A DNA stretch of 64,000 nt from Pseudomonas sputi (GCF_021603585.1 NZ_BQHI01000016.1:52162-116161), one strand, 5' to 3'; counted from the first letter of the stretch, positions 43,279 to 53,031 are shown. Made by a program: numbers and translations. Notes: generated from the letters alone by a model not told the origin.

Positions 43279-44296
43279 TCGCCTTCGGCGCGTCGAGCAG
43301 GCGCGCCCGGTAATCGCCAGGCGTGGTGTCGAACCAGCGGCGGAAGGCGCGAAAGAAATTGCTTGGATCGGCAAACCCCAGCAGATAGGCAATCTCCAGC
43401 AAAGTCATGCTCGGCTGCGCCAGATATTGCTCGGCCAGTTCGCGGCGGGTGTCGTCGAGCAACTGCTGAAAACTGGTGCCCTCCTCCTGCAAACGACGTT
43501 GCAAGGTGCGCTGCGACAAGTGCAGGGTCTGCGCCACCGTGTCGCGCTTGGGTTCGCCCTGCGGCAGCAGGCGGCACAACACCTGACGCGCCTTGTGGGT
43601 CACGCGGCTTTCGGAAAACCGCGCCAGATACTCCCCGGCGAACCGGTCGTGCAGCAGCGCCATCGCCTCGTTGGCGGTGGGCAGCGGCGCTTCCATGTCG
43701 GCCCGTTCGAAGATCAGCGCGTCGTACGGCGCATTGAACACCAGCGGTGCATGGAAGGCTTGTTTGTAAGGTTCAAGATCATCCGGCTCATCGCCCTGCA
43801 CCAGCACCTTGCGCGGGTGCAGCGTGCGCCCGGTCAACCAGCCGCACAGCGCCAGCGCGCAGGCCAGCGAGGCTTCGGCACTCTGGCGGGTCGGCGGCAG
43901 ATGATCGCCGTGCACCGTCAGGATCAGCGCATAACCTTCGTCGAGCAGGCGAAAACTCAGGTCGGCACTTTCGGCGATGATTCGCTGATAACGCACCAGT
44001 CGCTGAAAACCTTCCGCCAGCGTATTGCTGGACATCAGCGCATAACCCGCGACATGGAACGACGCCGGCCGCACCACCTTGCCCATGTTCAGGCCGATCG
44101 CCGGATTGCCGGACAGCTCGACCGCCCGTTGCCAGAGTCGGGTCATGGAGTCCTGTGGGAAGCGTGCATCCGGATCCTCCAGCGCCGCGTAGTCGAGCCC
44201 CAGCTGTCTGAACAGAACCCGGCAATCCAGGCCGTCCATTTCCAGTGCCTTGACAATCCCCATCGCCCAGCTTGCAGAAGTCGTTCGTTCGCTCAT
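43235..44296 (-). CDS. AraC-family regulator with Arabinose_bd-type N-terminal domain
   Basis: 353 residues from the ATG at 44296 inside a longer frame. The N-terminal 200 residues (FRQLGLDYAALEDPDARFPQ, RLVRYQRI) are the PF12625-type sensor, and the C-terminal AraC helix-turn-helix has RRELAEQYLAQPSMTLLEIAYLLGFADPSNFFRAFRRWF. Relatives (OruR, ArgR-like and others) control catabolic genes; the target here is not shown. Overlaps the trkH end. Confidence 0.9.
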   Translation of the reverse strand: MSERTTSASWAMGIVKALEMDGLDCRVLFRQLGLDYAALEDPDARFPQDSMTRLWQRAVELSGNPAIGLNMGKVVRPASFHVAGYALMSSNTLAEGFQRLVRYQRIIAESADLSFRLLDEGYALILTVHGDHLPPTRQSAEASLACALALCGWLTGRTLHPRKVLVQGDEPDDLEPYKQAFHAPLVFNAPYDALIFERADMEAPLPTANEAMALLHDRFAGEYLARFSESRVTHKARQVLCRLLPQGEPKRDTVAQTLHLSQRTLQRRLQEEGTSFQQLLDDTRRELAEQYLAQPSMTLLEIAYLLGFADPSNFFRAFRRWFDTTPGDYRARLLDAPKAISDARMPEYTIQTP

Positions 44297-44463
44297 GGCG
44301 TTTTTTCTTGGATGACATGGTGAGCCGCATACTACGGCCGATTTCCCAAGGATAGTAAAGTGGCGCCGATTGTCACTGGCCGACGCCATTGATCACTCTA
44401 GACTCAAATAAGCTACCCGCCGAACAACTTGCAATCAGAACAATAACCACAGAGATCGCAGTC

Positions 44464-44775
44464 GTGGAAACCCTCAAGCCTTTCAACAGCTTCGCCGAGT
44501 TCTATCCGTATTACCTCAGCGAGCACAGCAACAGCACCTGCCGTCGCCTGCATTTCATCGGCACGACGCTGGTGATCTTCATTCTCGCCCTGACCATCGC
44601 CAAGGGCGCCTGGCTGCTGTTGCTCGCCCTGCCGCTGGCCGGCTACAGCTTTGCCTGGGTCGGCCATTTCTTTTTCGAGAAAAACCGCCCGGCCACCTTC
44701 CAGCACCCGTTCTACAGCCTGCTTGGCGATTTCGTCATGTACCGCGACATGATCCTGGGCCGCGTGCCGTTCTAA
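44464..44775 (+). CDS. DUF962/Mpo1-like membrane protein
   Basis: 103 residues from a GTG. Two hydrophobic hairpins (TLVIFILALTIA, LLLLALPLAGYSFAWVGHFFF) with conserved histidines (LHFIGT, GHFFFEKNRPATFQHP). Yeast Mpo1 of this family is an iron-dependent dioxygenase that alpha-oxidises 2-hydroxy fatty acids; the histidines are kept. 24 bases before an HD-domain gene. The longer frame to 44389 lacks support. Confidence 0.85.
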   Translation: METLKPFNSFAEFYPYYLSEHSNSTCRRLHFIGTTLVIFILALTIAKGAWLLLLALPLAGYSFAWVGHFFFEKNRPATFQHPFYSLLGDFVMYRDMILGRVPF

Positions 44776-44799
44776 AAACTCCGACCAAGAGGACTGCCG

Positions 44800-45390
44800 A
44801 TGAATGCCACGGCCCGTTTCACCCACATGAAGGACGGCACCCAGGAAGACTGGGCGATCATCGCGGCGGATTTCAGCGCCTACGCCCGCCAACTGCCGGG
44901 ACGGATCGTGGCGCACCTGAAACTGCTCGAAGGCGATTTCGGCGGTTTCCCGGTGGATCGCCTGACTCACTCACTGCAAACCGCGACCCGCGCCTTTCGC
45001 GACGGGCGCGACGAGGAATACGTGGTCTGCGCCCTGCTCCACGACATCGGCGACACCCTCGGCTCCTACAATCACCCGGACATCGCCGCCGCCATTCTCA
45101 AGCCGTTCGTCAGCGCCGAGAACCTGTGGATGGTGGAAAAGCACGGGATCTTCCAGGGCTACTACTTCTTCCATCACCTGGGCATGGATCGGCACCTGCG
45201 CGAACAGTTCAGCGATCACCCGCAGTTTCTGCCGACCGCAGAGTTCTGCGCCAAATATGACGCGGCGGCGTTCGACCCCGAGTACGACACCCTGCCGCTG
45301 AGCTTCTTCGAGCCGATGATGGAAAGGCTGTTCGCCCAGCCGAAAAATTCGATTTACAAGGCGGCGATGGAAGAGCACGCCCCGGCCTGA
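44800..45390 (+). CDS. HD-domain protein, possible di-iron oxygenase-type (PhnZ/MIOX-like spacing)
   Basis: 196 residues. Potential metal ligands are H57, H81-D82, H92 and H115. The first histidine lies 24 residues before the HD pair, as in PhnZ, while the next gap is shorter than in PhnZ. It could be a phosphohydrolase or an HD oxygenase. An AGAGGA site precedes the ATG. It is probably co-transcribed with the DUF962 gene. Function not assigned. Confidence 0.8.
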   Translation: MNATARFTHMKDGTQEDWAIIAADFSAYARQLPGRIVAHLKLLEGDFGGFPVDRLTHSLQTATRAFRDGRDEEYVVCALLHDIGDTLGSYNHPDIAAAILKPFVSAENLWMVEKHGIFQGYYFFHHLGMDRHLREQFSDHPQFLPTAEFCAKYDAAAFDPEYDTLPLSFFEPMMERLFAQPKNSIYKAAMEEHAPA

Positions 45391-45404
45391 GTTGATTTGA
45401 AGGC

Positions 45405-46220
45405 TCAGACCAGCTCGGCAACCTTCGCCGCTTTCAGTTCGGCCTCTCGCGCCTGTGCATCCGCCAGGCGATACAGTTCGATCGTGCCGTCCCAGTGCTC
45501 GATCAGCGCCGTGCACGACTCCACCCAGTCGCCACAATTGAGGTAATCCACCTCGCCGACCTTGCGGATCTCGGCGTGGTGAATGTGCCCGCAGACCACC
45601 CCGTGCAATTCGCGCTTGACGCATTCGTGGGCGATGGCTTCTTCGAAGTCGCTGATGAAGCTGACTGCGGTCTTCACCTTGTGCTTGAGATAGGCCGACA
45701 GCGACCAGTAGCCGTAGCCGTATTTCGCCCGCCAGTGATTGAGCCAGCGGTTGAGGGTCAGGGTGAATTCATAGGCCGAATCGCCGAGGAACGCGAGCCA
45801 GCGGTGGTAACGGGTGATCACGTCGAACTGGTCACCGTGAATCACCAGCAGGTGCCGGCCATCGGCGGTGACGTGCACGGCTTCGTCGACCAGCTGGATA
45901 TTGCCCAGAATCAGTTTTGAATAGCGGCGCAGAAACTCATCGTGGTTGCCGGTGACGTAGATCACCTCGGTGCCGCGCTTGCTCATGGTCAGCAAGCGGC
46001 GAATCACGTTGGTGTGCGCCTGGGGCCAGTACATGCCACCGCGCAGTTTCCAGCCGTCGATGATATCGCCCACCAGATAGATCTTGTCGGCGTGATAGCC
46101 CTTGAGAAACTGCGACAGGTGCTCGGCCTGGCAATCCCGCGTGCCCAGGTGCACATCGGAGATCCACAGGGTGCGCACCCGTTGTTTACGGCTGGGTCTG
46201 GCGAGCTCGGCGCTGGTCAT
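45405..46220 (-). CDS. Calcineurin-like phosphoesterase related to UDP-2,3-diacylglucosamine diphosphatase
   Basis: 271 residues from the ATG at 46220; the very long frame upstream is spurious. Metal motifs are in order: ISDVHLG, GDIIDGW, GNHDEFLRR, VIHGDQFD and GHIHHAEI. This is the YbbF/LpxH2-like class. LpxH removes UMP in lipid A synthesis, but the paralog type may have another substrate. Convergent with the HD-domain gene. Confidence 0.85.
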   Translation of the reverse strand: MTSAELARPSRKQRVRTLWISDVHLGTRDCQAEHLSQFLKGYHADKIYLVGDIIDGWKLRGGMYWPQAHTNVIRRLLTMSKRGTEVIYVTGNHDEFLRRYSKLILGNIQLVDEAVHVTADGRHLLVIHGDQFDVITRYHRWLAFLGDSAYEFTLTLNRWLNHWRAKYGYGYWSLSAYLKHKVKTAVSFISDFEEAIAHECVKRELHGVVCGHIHHAEIRKVGEVDYLNCGDWVESCTALIEHWDGTIELYRLADAQAREAELKAAKVAELV

Positions 46221-46352
46221 GGGCAACCCTCTGCGATGTTTTCGCCACTGTGCACGTGTCCGGTGAATCGACCATGACAGGCGTACGTCAGTCTTGTGAC
46301 AAACGCCTCGCCCCCGCGCCGGTGTAGACTGGCGGCTCGCCCGGAGACCGCC

Positions 46353-47117
46353 ATGCAACCGATCCTGACCCTGCGCCATTACAGCCACGACCTGATCGCC
46401 CACAGCCACGACCACGCCCAACTGGTGTTCGGCCTGTCCGGCGCGCTGGAATTCGAAGTCGAAGGGCGCGGCAGCCAGGTGTTGCAGCAGAGCTTCGTGG
46501 TGATCCCCGCCGGCGCGCATCATGCGTGCGGCAGTCCCAACGGCAGCCGCTGTCTGGTGCTGGATGTGCCCGACGAGCAATGGCTGACACGTTCGCTGGG
46601 TGATCACGCCGATGCCAGCCGTCGCCTGCTGGACAACGCCGCGCGGTTGTCGCTGGATGCCGGGCAAGGTCAATTGGTCAACTGGCTGGCGAACAGTCCG
46701 GTAGACGATCCGTTGATCGCGCAACAGGGCGCGGTGCTGTTGCTGGCAAGCCTGAACCACGCGCCACCCACCGAGATCGTCGCGCGCCGCCTGCCCTACG
46801 CGGCACTCGATGCGCACATCGAGCAGTACGCGGCCTATCCGCTGCAAGTCGCGGATCTGGCGCGCGTCGCCGGATTGTCCAGCGCCCGATTGCATGCGCG
46901 ATTCGTCGCCGAATGCGGGCAAACGCCGATGGACTACATTCGCAGTCGCCGGCTGCATAAAGCCGTGGCGCTGTTGCGCAACACCACGCTGCCCGTCGGT
47001 GAAGTGGCCAGCCGTGTCGGCTACAACTCGCAAAGTGCCTTCGCGGCCGCCGTCCTGCGTGAATTCGGTACCTCTCCTACACAATTGCGACGCGAGGCTG
47101 ACGACAAAAGTCGATAG
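46353..47117 (+). CDS. AraC-family regulator with cupin sensor domain
   Basis: 254 residues from an ATG after GGAG. N-terminal cupin with HSHDHAQLVFGLSG and a C-terminal AraC DNA-binding domain (LARVAGLSSARLHARFVAECGQTPMDYIRSRRLHKA). It precedes an EamA exporter by 72 bases in the same direction; in Pseudomonas this pairing is frequent, so it likely controls it. Confidence 0.9.
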   Translation: MQPILTLRHYSHDLIAHSHDHAQLVFGLSGALEFEVEGRGSQVLQQSFVVIPAGAHHACGSPNGSRCLVLDVPDEQWLTRSLGDHADASRRLLDNAARLSLDAGQGQLVNWLANSPVDDPLIAQQGAVLLLASLNHAPPTEIVARRLPYAALDAHIEQYAAYPLQVADLARVAGLSSARLHARFVAECGQTPMDYIRSRRLHKAVALLRNTTLPVGEVASRVGYNSQSAFAAAVLREFGTSPTQLRREADDKSR

Positions 47118-47189
47118 CCTGCCGACAGACTTCTGCGCCGTGACACGCTTCAATGTGTGCCTGAAATGGTGTTTGGAAAAAGGACTGCA

Positions 47190-48083
47190 ATGACTCCCCG
47201 TACCGCCCTTGGCGCTCTCCATATCGGCGCACTGATGTTCGGCCTGACCGGCGTCTTCGGCAAACTCGCGGCTGCGACGCCCGCCGTCATCGTGTTCGGT
47301 CGCGCCGCGTTTGCCGTGCTGGCCCTGGCATTTTTCGCCCGCTTCGCTCAACAGGGCGGCTGGCAGAAGCTGCAGGCCGTGGACTGGCGGCGACTGGCCC
47401 TGAGCGGCGTGCTGCTGGCCGGGCACTGGGTGAGTTTCTTCATCGCGGTCAAGGTCGCGGGCGTCGCCATTGCGACCCTGGGCTTCGCCAGTTTCCCGGC
47501 CTTCACGGTAATCCTCGAGGGGCTGATTTTCCGCGAACGCATCCGCGTCAACGAAATCGTGTTGGTGGCGCTGGTCAGTGTCGGGCTGGTGTTGGTGACC
47601 CCCGCGTTCGATCTGGCCAGCGGCGCGACCAACGGCCTGCTCTGGGCGATCCTGTCCGGCCTGCTGTTTTCCCTGCTGTCCCTGACCAACCGCGCCAGTT
47701 CCGGGCGCATCCCGGCGGTGCAGGCAGCGCTGTGTCAGAACGTGGTGGTGGCGTTGTGTCTGCTGCCGGTGGCGGCGCCGCAACTGAGCGAAGTGCGGGC
47801 CATCGACTGGTTGTGGATCGGTCTGCTCGGGGTGTTCTGTACCGGCGTCGCCCACAGCCTGTTCGTTGCCAGCCTTGCCGTAATCAAGGCGCGCACCGCA
47901 GCGGTGGTGTTCACCATGGAACCGGTGTACGGGATTACCGTGGCATGGCTGCTGTTCGATGAAGATCCGACCTTGCGCATGTTGATCGGCGGTGCGCTGA
48001 TCATCGTCGCCATCGTGGTGTCGAGCAGGATGTCAGGCAGCAGCGACAAGAAAACCGTCGTGGCCGAAGCGGCGTCTCACTGA
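47190..48083 (+). CDS. EamA/DMT-family transporter
   Basis: 297 residues with ten predicted membrane helices in two EamA repeats; ends hydrophilic. Start ATG after AGGA. Probably exports a metabolite or amino acid; substrate unknown. Its end overlaps the convergent Rdx gene by 7 bases. Confidence 0.88.
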   Translation: MTPRTALGALHIGALMFGLTGVFGKLAAATPAVIVFGRAAFAVLALAFFARFAQQGGWQKLQAVDWRRLALSGVLLAGHWVSFFIAVKVAGVAIATLGFASFPAFTVILEGLIFRERIRVNEIVLVALVSVGLVLVTPAFDLASGATNGLLWAILSGLLFSLLSLTNRASSGRIPAVQAALCQNVVVALCLLPVAAPQLSEVRAIDWLWIGLLGVFCTGVAHSLFVASLAVIKARTAAVVFTMEPVYGITVAWLLFDEDPTLRMLIGGALIIVAIVVSSRMSGSSDKKTVVAEAASH

Positions 48084-48364
48084 GTTCGGTCGTTGTGGCC
48101 GAGGTCGCGCTCAGGATCGATCTGATCGCGCACTCGCTGCTTGAGCACCTTGGCCTCCGGGAAACCGCCATCGGCCTTGCGCTCCCAGATCTGCACATCG
48201 TTGCAGATGATGTGGAACACCCCGCCGGTGCCCGGCACCAGTGACACTTTGCCCAAATCGTCGCCGAAGGTGCTGAGCAGCTCTTGCGCGAGCCACGCGG
48301 CGCGCAATAGCCATTGGCACTGCGTGCAATAAGTGATGACGATTTCCGGTTTTGTGGCAGTCAT
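48077..48364 (-). CDS. SelT/SelW/SelH (Rdx)-family thioredoxin-like protein
   Basis: 95 residues. The redox motif CTQC at C13-C16 replaces the CxxU of selenoproteins, followed by the conserved GTGGVFHI and IWERK. Family role in redox chemistry is suggested but undefined in bacteria. Confidence 0.9.
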   Translation of the reverse strand: MTATKPEIVITYCTQCQWLLRAAWLAQELLSTFGDDLGKVSLVPGTGGVFHIICNDVQIWERKADGGFPEAKVLKQRVRDQIDPERDLGHNDRTQ

Positions 48365-48435
48365 GATCGCTGAAACTCCTGAGCCAGAGGGCGCCGCTAT
48401 AATAGCCGGCTTTATCGCTCGCCCCGAGACTCACG

Positions 48436-50625
48436 ATGCGTCGTCTTCTGATCTGCCTGTTGCTTGGTTTCCTGCCGTTGCTCGTCCATGCCAGTGAGGC
48501 AACACGCCCGAAAGTCGGTCTGGTGCTATCCGGTGGCGCGGCCCGTGGGCTGGCACACATCGGTGTGCTCAAGGCCCTGGAAGAACAAGGCATCAAGATC
48601 GATGCGATTGCCGGCACCAGTATGGGCGCGGTGGTCGGCGGGCTGTACGCCTCGGGGTACAAGATCGACGAGCTGGAAAAACTCGCCCTGACCATCGACT
48701 GGCAACAGGCATTGTCCGACGCCCCGCCACGGGAAGATGTACCGTTTCGGCGCAAGCAGGACGACCGCGACTTTCTGGTGAAACAGAAACTGAGCTTTCG
48801 TGACGACGGCAGCCTCGGCCTGCCGTTGGGCGTGATTCAAGGCCAGAACCTCGCACTGCTGCTGGAAAGCCTGCTGGCCCACACCAGTGACACCCGGGAT
48901 TTCGACAAACTGCCCATCCCGTTCCGTGCCGTGACCACCGATATTGCCAGCGGCGAAAAAGTGGTGTTCCGCAAGGGCCATCTGCCGCAAGTGATCCGCG
49001 CCAGCATGTCGATCCCGGCGGTGTTCGCCCCGGTCGAACTCGACGGTCGATTGCTGGTGGATGGTGGCATGACCGACAACATTCCCCTCGATGTGGCCCG
49101 TGAAATGGGCGTCGACGTGGCCATCGTGGTCGACATCGGCACCCCGCTGCGCAATCGCAAGCAACTGGTGACCGTGGTCGATGTGCTGAACCAGTCGATC
49201 ACCCTGATGACCCGGCGCAACTCCGAAGAACAACTGGCGAGCCTCCATCCCGACGACGTGCTGATCCAGCCGCCGCTGGCCAGTTTCGGCGCCACCGACT
49301 TCGGTCGAGGCCAGGAGATGATCGACGCCGGCTACCGAGCAACCAAGGCTCTGGACGTGCGCCTCGCCCACCTCAAACCCCTGCAGTCGCAGGACGCCGA
49401 GCTCAATGCCGCTCGAGCGCCGGGCCAGCGCACGCCGATCATCACCGCGATCAAGGTCGAGAACGATTCGAAAGTCGGCGATGACGTGATCCGCTACTAC
49501 ATCCGCCAGCACATCGGCGCACCACTGGACCTGGGCCGCCTGCAAACCGACATGGGCACCCTGTACGGACTCGATTACTTCGAGCAGGTGCAATACCGCG
49601 TGGTACACAAGGGCGCGGATCACACGCTGGTGATCCGCGCCCGCGGCAAACGCACCGGCACCGATTACCTGCGGGTCGGCCTCAACCTGTCGGATGACAT
49701 GCGCGGCGACAGCGCCTTCAACCTCGGCGCCAGTTACCGCATGAACGGCATCAACCGCCTCGGCGCGGAATGGCTGACCCGGGCGCAGATCGGCGATAGA
49801 CAAGAGTTGTACAGCGAGTTCTATCAACCACTGGACGTGGGCTCTCGCTACTTCGTCGCGCCTTATGCATCGTTTGCCGCGCAGAACGTCGACTCGGTGC
49901 TGGACAACGATCCGATCGCCCAGTATCGCGTCGAACGCTACGGCTTCGGCCTCAACGTTGGCCGGCAGATCGGCAACAGCGGCGAAGTCCGTTTCGGCGT
50001 CGGCGAAGCCTGGGGCAAGGCGGATGTGCGGATCGGCGATCAGGACCTACCGAGCGAAAACTTCAACGAAGGGTTCTATGCGCTGAAGTACTCGTTCGAT
50101 TCGCTGGACAACGTCTACTACCCCCACGAAGGCGAAGACATCGGCCTGACGCTGGTGCAGTTCGAGCCGAGCCTGGGTTCCGACACACGCTACCGGCAGT
50201 GGGAATTCAAACTGGACAAGGCCATGAGCAGTGGCCCGGACACGCTGATTCTGGGTGGCCGTTACGGCCGTACGCTGGACGATGCCAATGTGGTGACGTC
50301 CAGTTTCCTGCTTGGCGGCGCCCGGCAATTGTCCGGTTTCCGCGAAGACGCGATCTCGGGACAAAACGTCAGTCTGATGCGTGCGGTGTATTACCGCCGC
50401 CTCACCCCGCGTTCGTACCTGCCGCTGGACTTCCCGCTGTACGCCGGTGCCTCGCTGGAACGTGGCCGGGCATGGAACAACGACAACGCGTTCGACAGCG
50501 GCTACATCAACGCCGCCAGCGTGTTCATCGGCTTCGATACGCCACTGGGGCCGTTGAATTTCAGCTATGGCCTGAACGATGCGGATGAACAGGCGGTGTA
50601 CCTGAACCTCGGCCAGACCTTCTGA
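48436..50625 (+). CDS. plpD: Type Vd autotransporter patatin phospholipase PlpD
   Basis: 729 residues. Signal peptide (1-19), patatin domain with oxyanion GGAARG, nucleophile S62 in GTSMG and D209 in DGG, then a POTRA-like domain (about 335-410) and a 16-strand barrel ending in NLGQTF with terminal Phe. This fits PlpD of P. aeruginosa, a secreted lipid-degrading A1 phospholipase. A TATAAT lies at 48398-48403, about 33 bases before the ATG. Confidence 0.93.
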   Translation: MRRLLICLLLGFLPLLVHASEATRPKVGLVLSGGAARGLAHIGVLKALEEQGIKIDAIAGTSMGAVVGGLYASGYKIDELEKLALTIDWQQALSDAPPREDVPFRRKQDDRDFLVKQKLSFRDDGSLGLPLGVIQGQNLALLLESLLAHTSDTRDFDKLPIPFRAVTTDIASGEKVVFRKGHLPQVIRASMSIPAVFAPVELDGRLLVDGGMTDNIPLDVAREMGVDVAIVVDIGTPLRNRKQLVTVVDVLNQSITLMTRRNSEEQLASLHPDDVLIQPPLASFGATDFGRGQEMIDAGYRATKALDVRLAHLKPLQSQDAELNAARAPGQRTPIITAIKVENDSKVGDDVIRYYIRQHIGAPLDLGRLQTDMGTLYGLDYFEQVQYRVVHKGADHTLVIRARGKRTGTDYLRVGLNLSDDMRGDSAFNLGASYRMNGINRLGAEWLTRAQIGDRQELYSEFYQPLDVGSRYFVAPYASFAAQNVDSVLDNDPIAQYRVERYGFGLNVGRQIGNSGEVRFGVGEAWGKADVRIGDQDLPSENFNEGFYALKYSFDSLDNVYYPHEGEDIGLTLVQFEPSLGSDTRYRQWEFKLDKAMSSGPDTLILGGRYGRTLDDANVVTSSFLLGGARQLSGFREDAISGQNVSLMRAVYYRRLTPRSYLPLDFPLYAGASLERGRAWNNDNAFDSGYINAASVFIGFDTPLGPLNFSYGLNDADEQAVYLNLGQTF

Positions 50626-50631
50626 CAGCGG

Positions 50632-52404
50632 TCAGCGAATCCCCGCCAACAGCGTGCGCGCCGTTTGCTTGAGGGGTTCGTCGGCTTCCTTGAGCAGTTC
50701 GTTGAGCAAGGCAATGGCGCTGTCGAGATCACCGTCGTCGATGCAGGTCTGGGCCTGTTCGAGTTTGCCGGCGTTGGCGGCGTCCGAGGGTTCGGGTTCC
50801 AGGGCATGCAGCGCCAGTGGTTCCAGCGACAGCGTCGAGCCGGGATCGCCAAACTCGTTGAGAAAGTCCTCGTCCAGCGGCTGCGCTTCAGGTTCGGCGA
50901 TCCACTCCAGTTCGGCGGTCTCGGCATCGTCGGTCAGGGTTTCCGGCAATTCGAAATCCTGTGGCAATACCTGCAGATCGGAACCCAGTGTTGATGGGGC
51001 CTGTTCGGGTGCAGGGCGAGTTTCCTCAAGATCCCAACTGGAGGCCATCGAGAGCTGATCCAGGTTCAGCTCGAAATTGTCTTCGGCTACCGGCTCCACA
51101 GGCGCGCAGGGTTCGATCGGCAGCGCAGCAATCACTGGGACTGCCGCAACTGCAGGTGCGGCGCTGACCAGTTTCGGATAGCGGGCGCGAATGTCCTGCA
51201 AGCGCTGATCCTCGACCCCGAGCTGGCGCAGGTGGCTTTCCTGCTCGTCATAGGCCGGCGTTTCGCCTTGACGCCCCAGCACTTCGAGCAACTGCACGCC
51301 AAGGTCGATGCGCTCCGGCTCCCGCTGCAACGCATCGCGCAACAGACCGGCGGCCTCGCCCAAGCGTCCGTAAGCCAGATAAATGCCGACCGCTTCCAGC
51401 ACATCGCCGCTGGCGTGCTCCTCGCGATCCTCGACAGCACTTTGAGCGGTGCTCGGCTGCATCGGCTCGACGTCGTCGACCGGGGGTGCGTTTGGTATTG
51501 GCAGGAACGGCATCGGCGCCTCAGCCCCCTGCGCCTGCTGGCGTTGCCGACGCACGTACAGCCCCGCCACCAGCAATCCCAATAACAGCAGCAGCCCGCC
51601 GAGCAGCGGCCAGTTGAGTGAATCCTCTTGCGCCTCGATCGGGGCAATGACCGGTGCCGGCACAGGCGCCACGGGGGCCGCGGATACGGGGGGCGCCTGT
51701 TGCACTTCAATCAGACGGGCCTGCAAATCACCGAGCTGTTTCTTGCCGTCAGCGATCAGCACTTCCTGGGCCTGAAGCTTCACGTTCAATTCATCGATGG
51801 TTTTTTGCAGTTGCTGGTTCTGCACAAGGCTCGCCGCCAACTGCTCGGCCTGCGCGTCGGCGACCGGGGCCGGTGGCTGGACCGGCGCAGCAGGTTTGGC
51901 CGGCGTTGTTGTGGAGGGAGCCTCGGGGGTGGGGAATTCCGACGATTGCGCACGCACATCCGGTTCGTCGGTGGCCGGGACAATGCCCGGCGAACCCGGC
52001 GGGTCGATCAATACGGTGTATTCGCGCAGCAGGTGGCCATTGGGCTGATCGAGCCGCACCAGAAAATTCAGAAAGGGTTCGTTGACCGGTTTGCTGGACG
52101 TCACCCGGATCATGTTGCGATTGCCGCGCAGGATCGGGGTGAATCTGAGGTCATTGAGAAAGAACACGCGCTCGACACCGGCGCGGCCAAACTCGTCCGC
52201 CGAGGCCAGACGGACCGCCAGTTCGCTCTCGCTGAGGCCCCCGACATCCACCAGGGCAATGTCAGCCTTGAGCGGCTGATTGAGGGCTGAATGCACGGTG
52301 ATCTCACCGAGCCCCAGCGCCAATGACGCGGTGGACCAGGTGAGAACACCCGCCACCAGCAACGAGTTTGCGCAACGCAGTACCACGTGCCGACTTCCGA
52401 GCAT
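50632..52404 (-). CDS. FimV-like protein (HubP/FimV family) without visible LysM
   Basis: 590 residues. Signal peptide, FimV N-terminal domain (GLGEITVHSALNQPLKADIALVDV, FLNFLVRLDQPNG), a coiled coil (about 190-240), a membrane helix (PLLGGLLLLLGLLVAGLYV), and an acidic C-terminus with a TPR-like end (CIDDGDLDSAIALLNELLKEA). Full FimV has a LysM domain and is near 900 residues; this is a shorter relative. FimV acts in polar localisation and type IV pili; a paralog role is inferred. Start chosen by spacing to AAGGG. Confidence 0.82.
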   Translation of the reverse strand: MLGSRHVVLRCANSLLVAGVLTWSTASLALGLGEITVHSALNQPLKADIALVDVGGLSESELAVRLASADEFGRAGVERVFFLNDLRFTPILRGNRNMIRVTSSKPVNEPFLNFLVRLDQPNGHLLREYTVLIDPPGSPGIVPATDEPDVRAQSSEFPTPEAPSTTTPAKPAAPVQPPAPVADAQAEQLAASLVQNQQLQKTIDELNVKLQAQEVLIADGKKQLGDLQARLIEVQQAPPVSAAPVAPVPAPVIAPIEAQEDSLNWPLLGGLLLLLGLLVAGLYVRRQRQQAQGAEAPMPFLPIPNAPPVDDVEPMQPSTAQSAVEDREEHASGDVLEAVGIYLAYGRLGEAAGLLRDALQREPERIDLGVQLLEVLGRQGETPAYDEQESHLRQLGVEDQRLQDIRARYPKLVSAAPAVAAVPVIAALPIEPCAPVEPVAEDNFELNLDQLSMASSWDLEETRPAPEQAPSTLGSDLQVLPQDFELPETLTDDAETAELEWIAEPEAQPLDEDFLNEFGDPGSTLSLEPLALHALEPEPSDAANAGKLEQAQTCIDDGDLDSAIALLNELLKEADEPLKQTARTLLAGIR

Positions 52405-52531
52405 GAGCATCCCTTAAATAAGCAAAACCGACTTCTATGGGTTCGCACATCCGGTACGAACACGATATTGCCCAGTAGTTCTTATAGTCTGCCCAGCGTG
52501 ATCCCTCAAAAAAACGGCACGCGGTTATGCC

Positions 52532-52966
52532 TCAAGACTTTTCCAGGTTGGCCAGAATGTGCCCGTGAACCCGCATGCACACCCTCATATCGGCCTCATC
52601 GATGCCTTCGAACAACTCCTTGCGCAGTTGCGTGGCAATGGTTTCGATCTGTTCGATCAACGGAAGGGCCGGTGCGCACAGCACGATTTTTTTCGCCCGG
52701 CGATCTTCCATCACGGACTGGCGTTGCACCAGGCCCTGGCTTTCCAGGCTGTCAAGCAGACGGGCCAGGGTCGGCCCTTCGACGCCGACGCTTTGCGCCA
52801 GCTCCCGTTGGGTCGGCGCCTCTTCAAAACGCGCCAGGTGCAGCAGCACCAGCCAGCGTGCCTGGGACAACCCCAGGCCGGCCAGCCGGCGATCCAGTTC
52901 GGCACGCCAGCCGCGAGACATCTGGGCCAATTGCATGCCAAAGCGGTGTTGATCGGTTAACGGCAT
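52532..52966 (-). CDS. MarR-family regulator
   Basis: 144 residues. The winged helix is TQRELAQSVGVEGPTLARLLDSLESQGLVQRQ followed by the D-R wing (MEDRRAKKIV). Size and layout match SlyA/MarR repressors. Two perfect palindromes lie just upstream and are likely self-operators. No obvious target gene adjoins it apart from recQ in the same direction. Confidence 0.92.
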   Translation of the reverse strand: MPLTDQHRFGMQLAQMSRGWRAELDRRLAGLGLSQARWLVLLHLARFEEAPTQRELAQSVGVEGPTLARLLDSLESQGLVQRQSVMEDRRAKKIVLCAPALPLIEQIETIATQLRKELFEGIDEADMRVCMRVHGHILANLEKS

Positions 52967-53002
52967 AAGACACTCATGATCAGACTGAAGAAATAGAGAA
53001 AA

Positions 53003-53015
53003 ACTAATTATTAGT
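53003..53015. promoter_or_regulatory. Candidate MarR operator 1
   Basis: ACTAAT-T-ATTAGT, perfect odd palindrome 37 bases upstream of the MarR start, AT-rich as MarR sites are. Confidence 0.5.
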
Positions 53016-53031
53016 CAGCTAAGCATGACAT

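Noticed and set aside
46221-47855. Upstream extension of the phosphoesterase frame
   Set aside because: It runs antisense through the AraC and EamA genes; the phosphoesterase motif starts right after the ATG at 46220.
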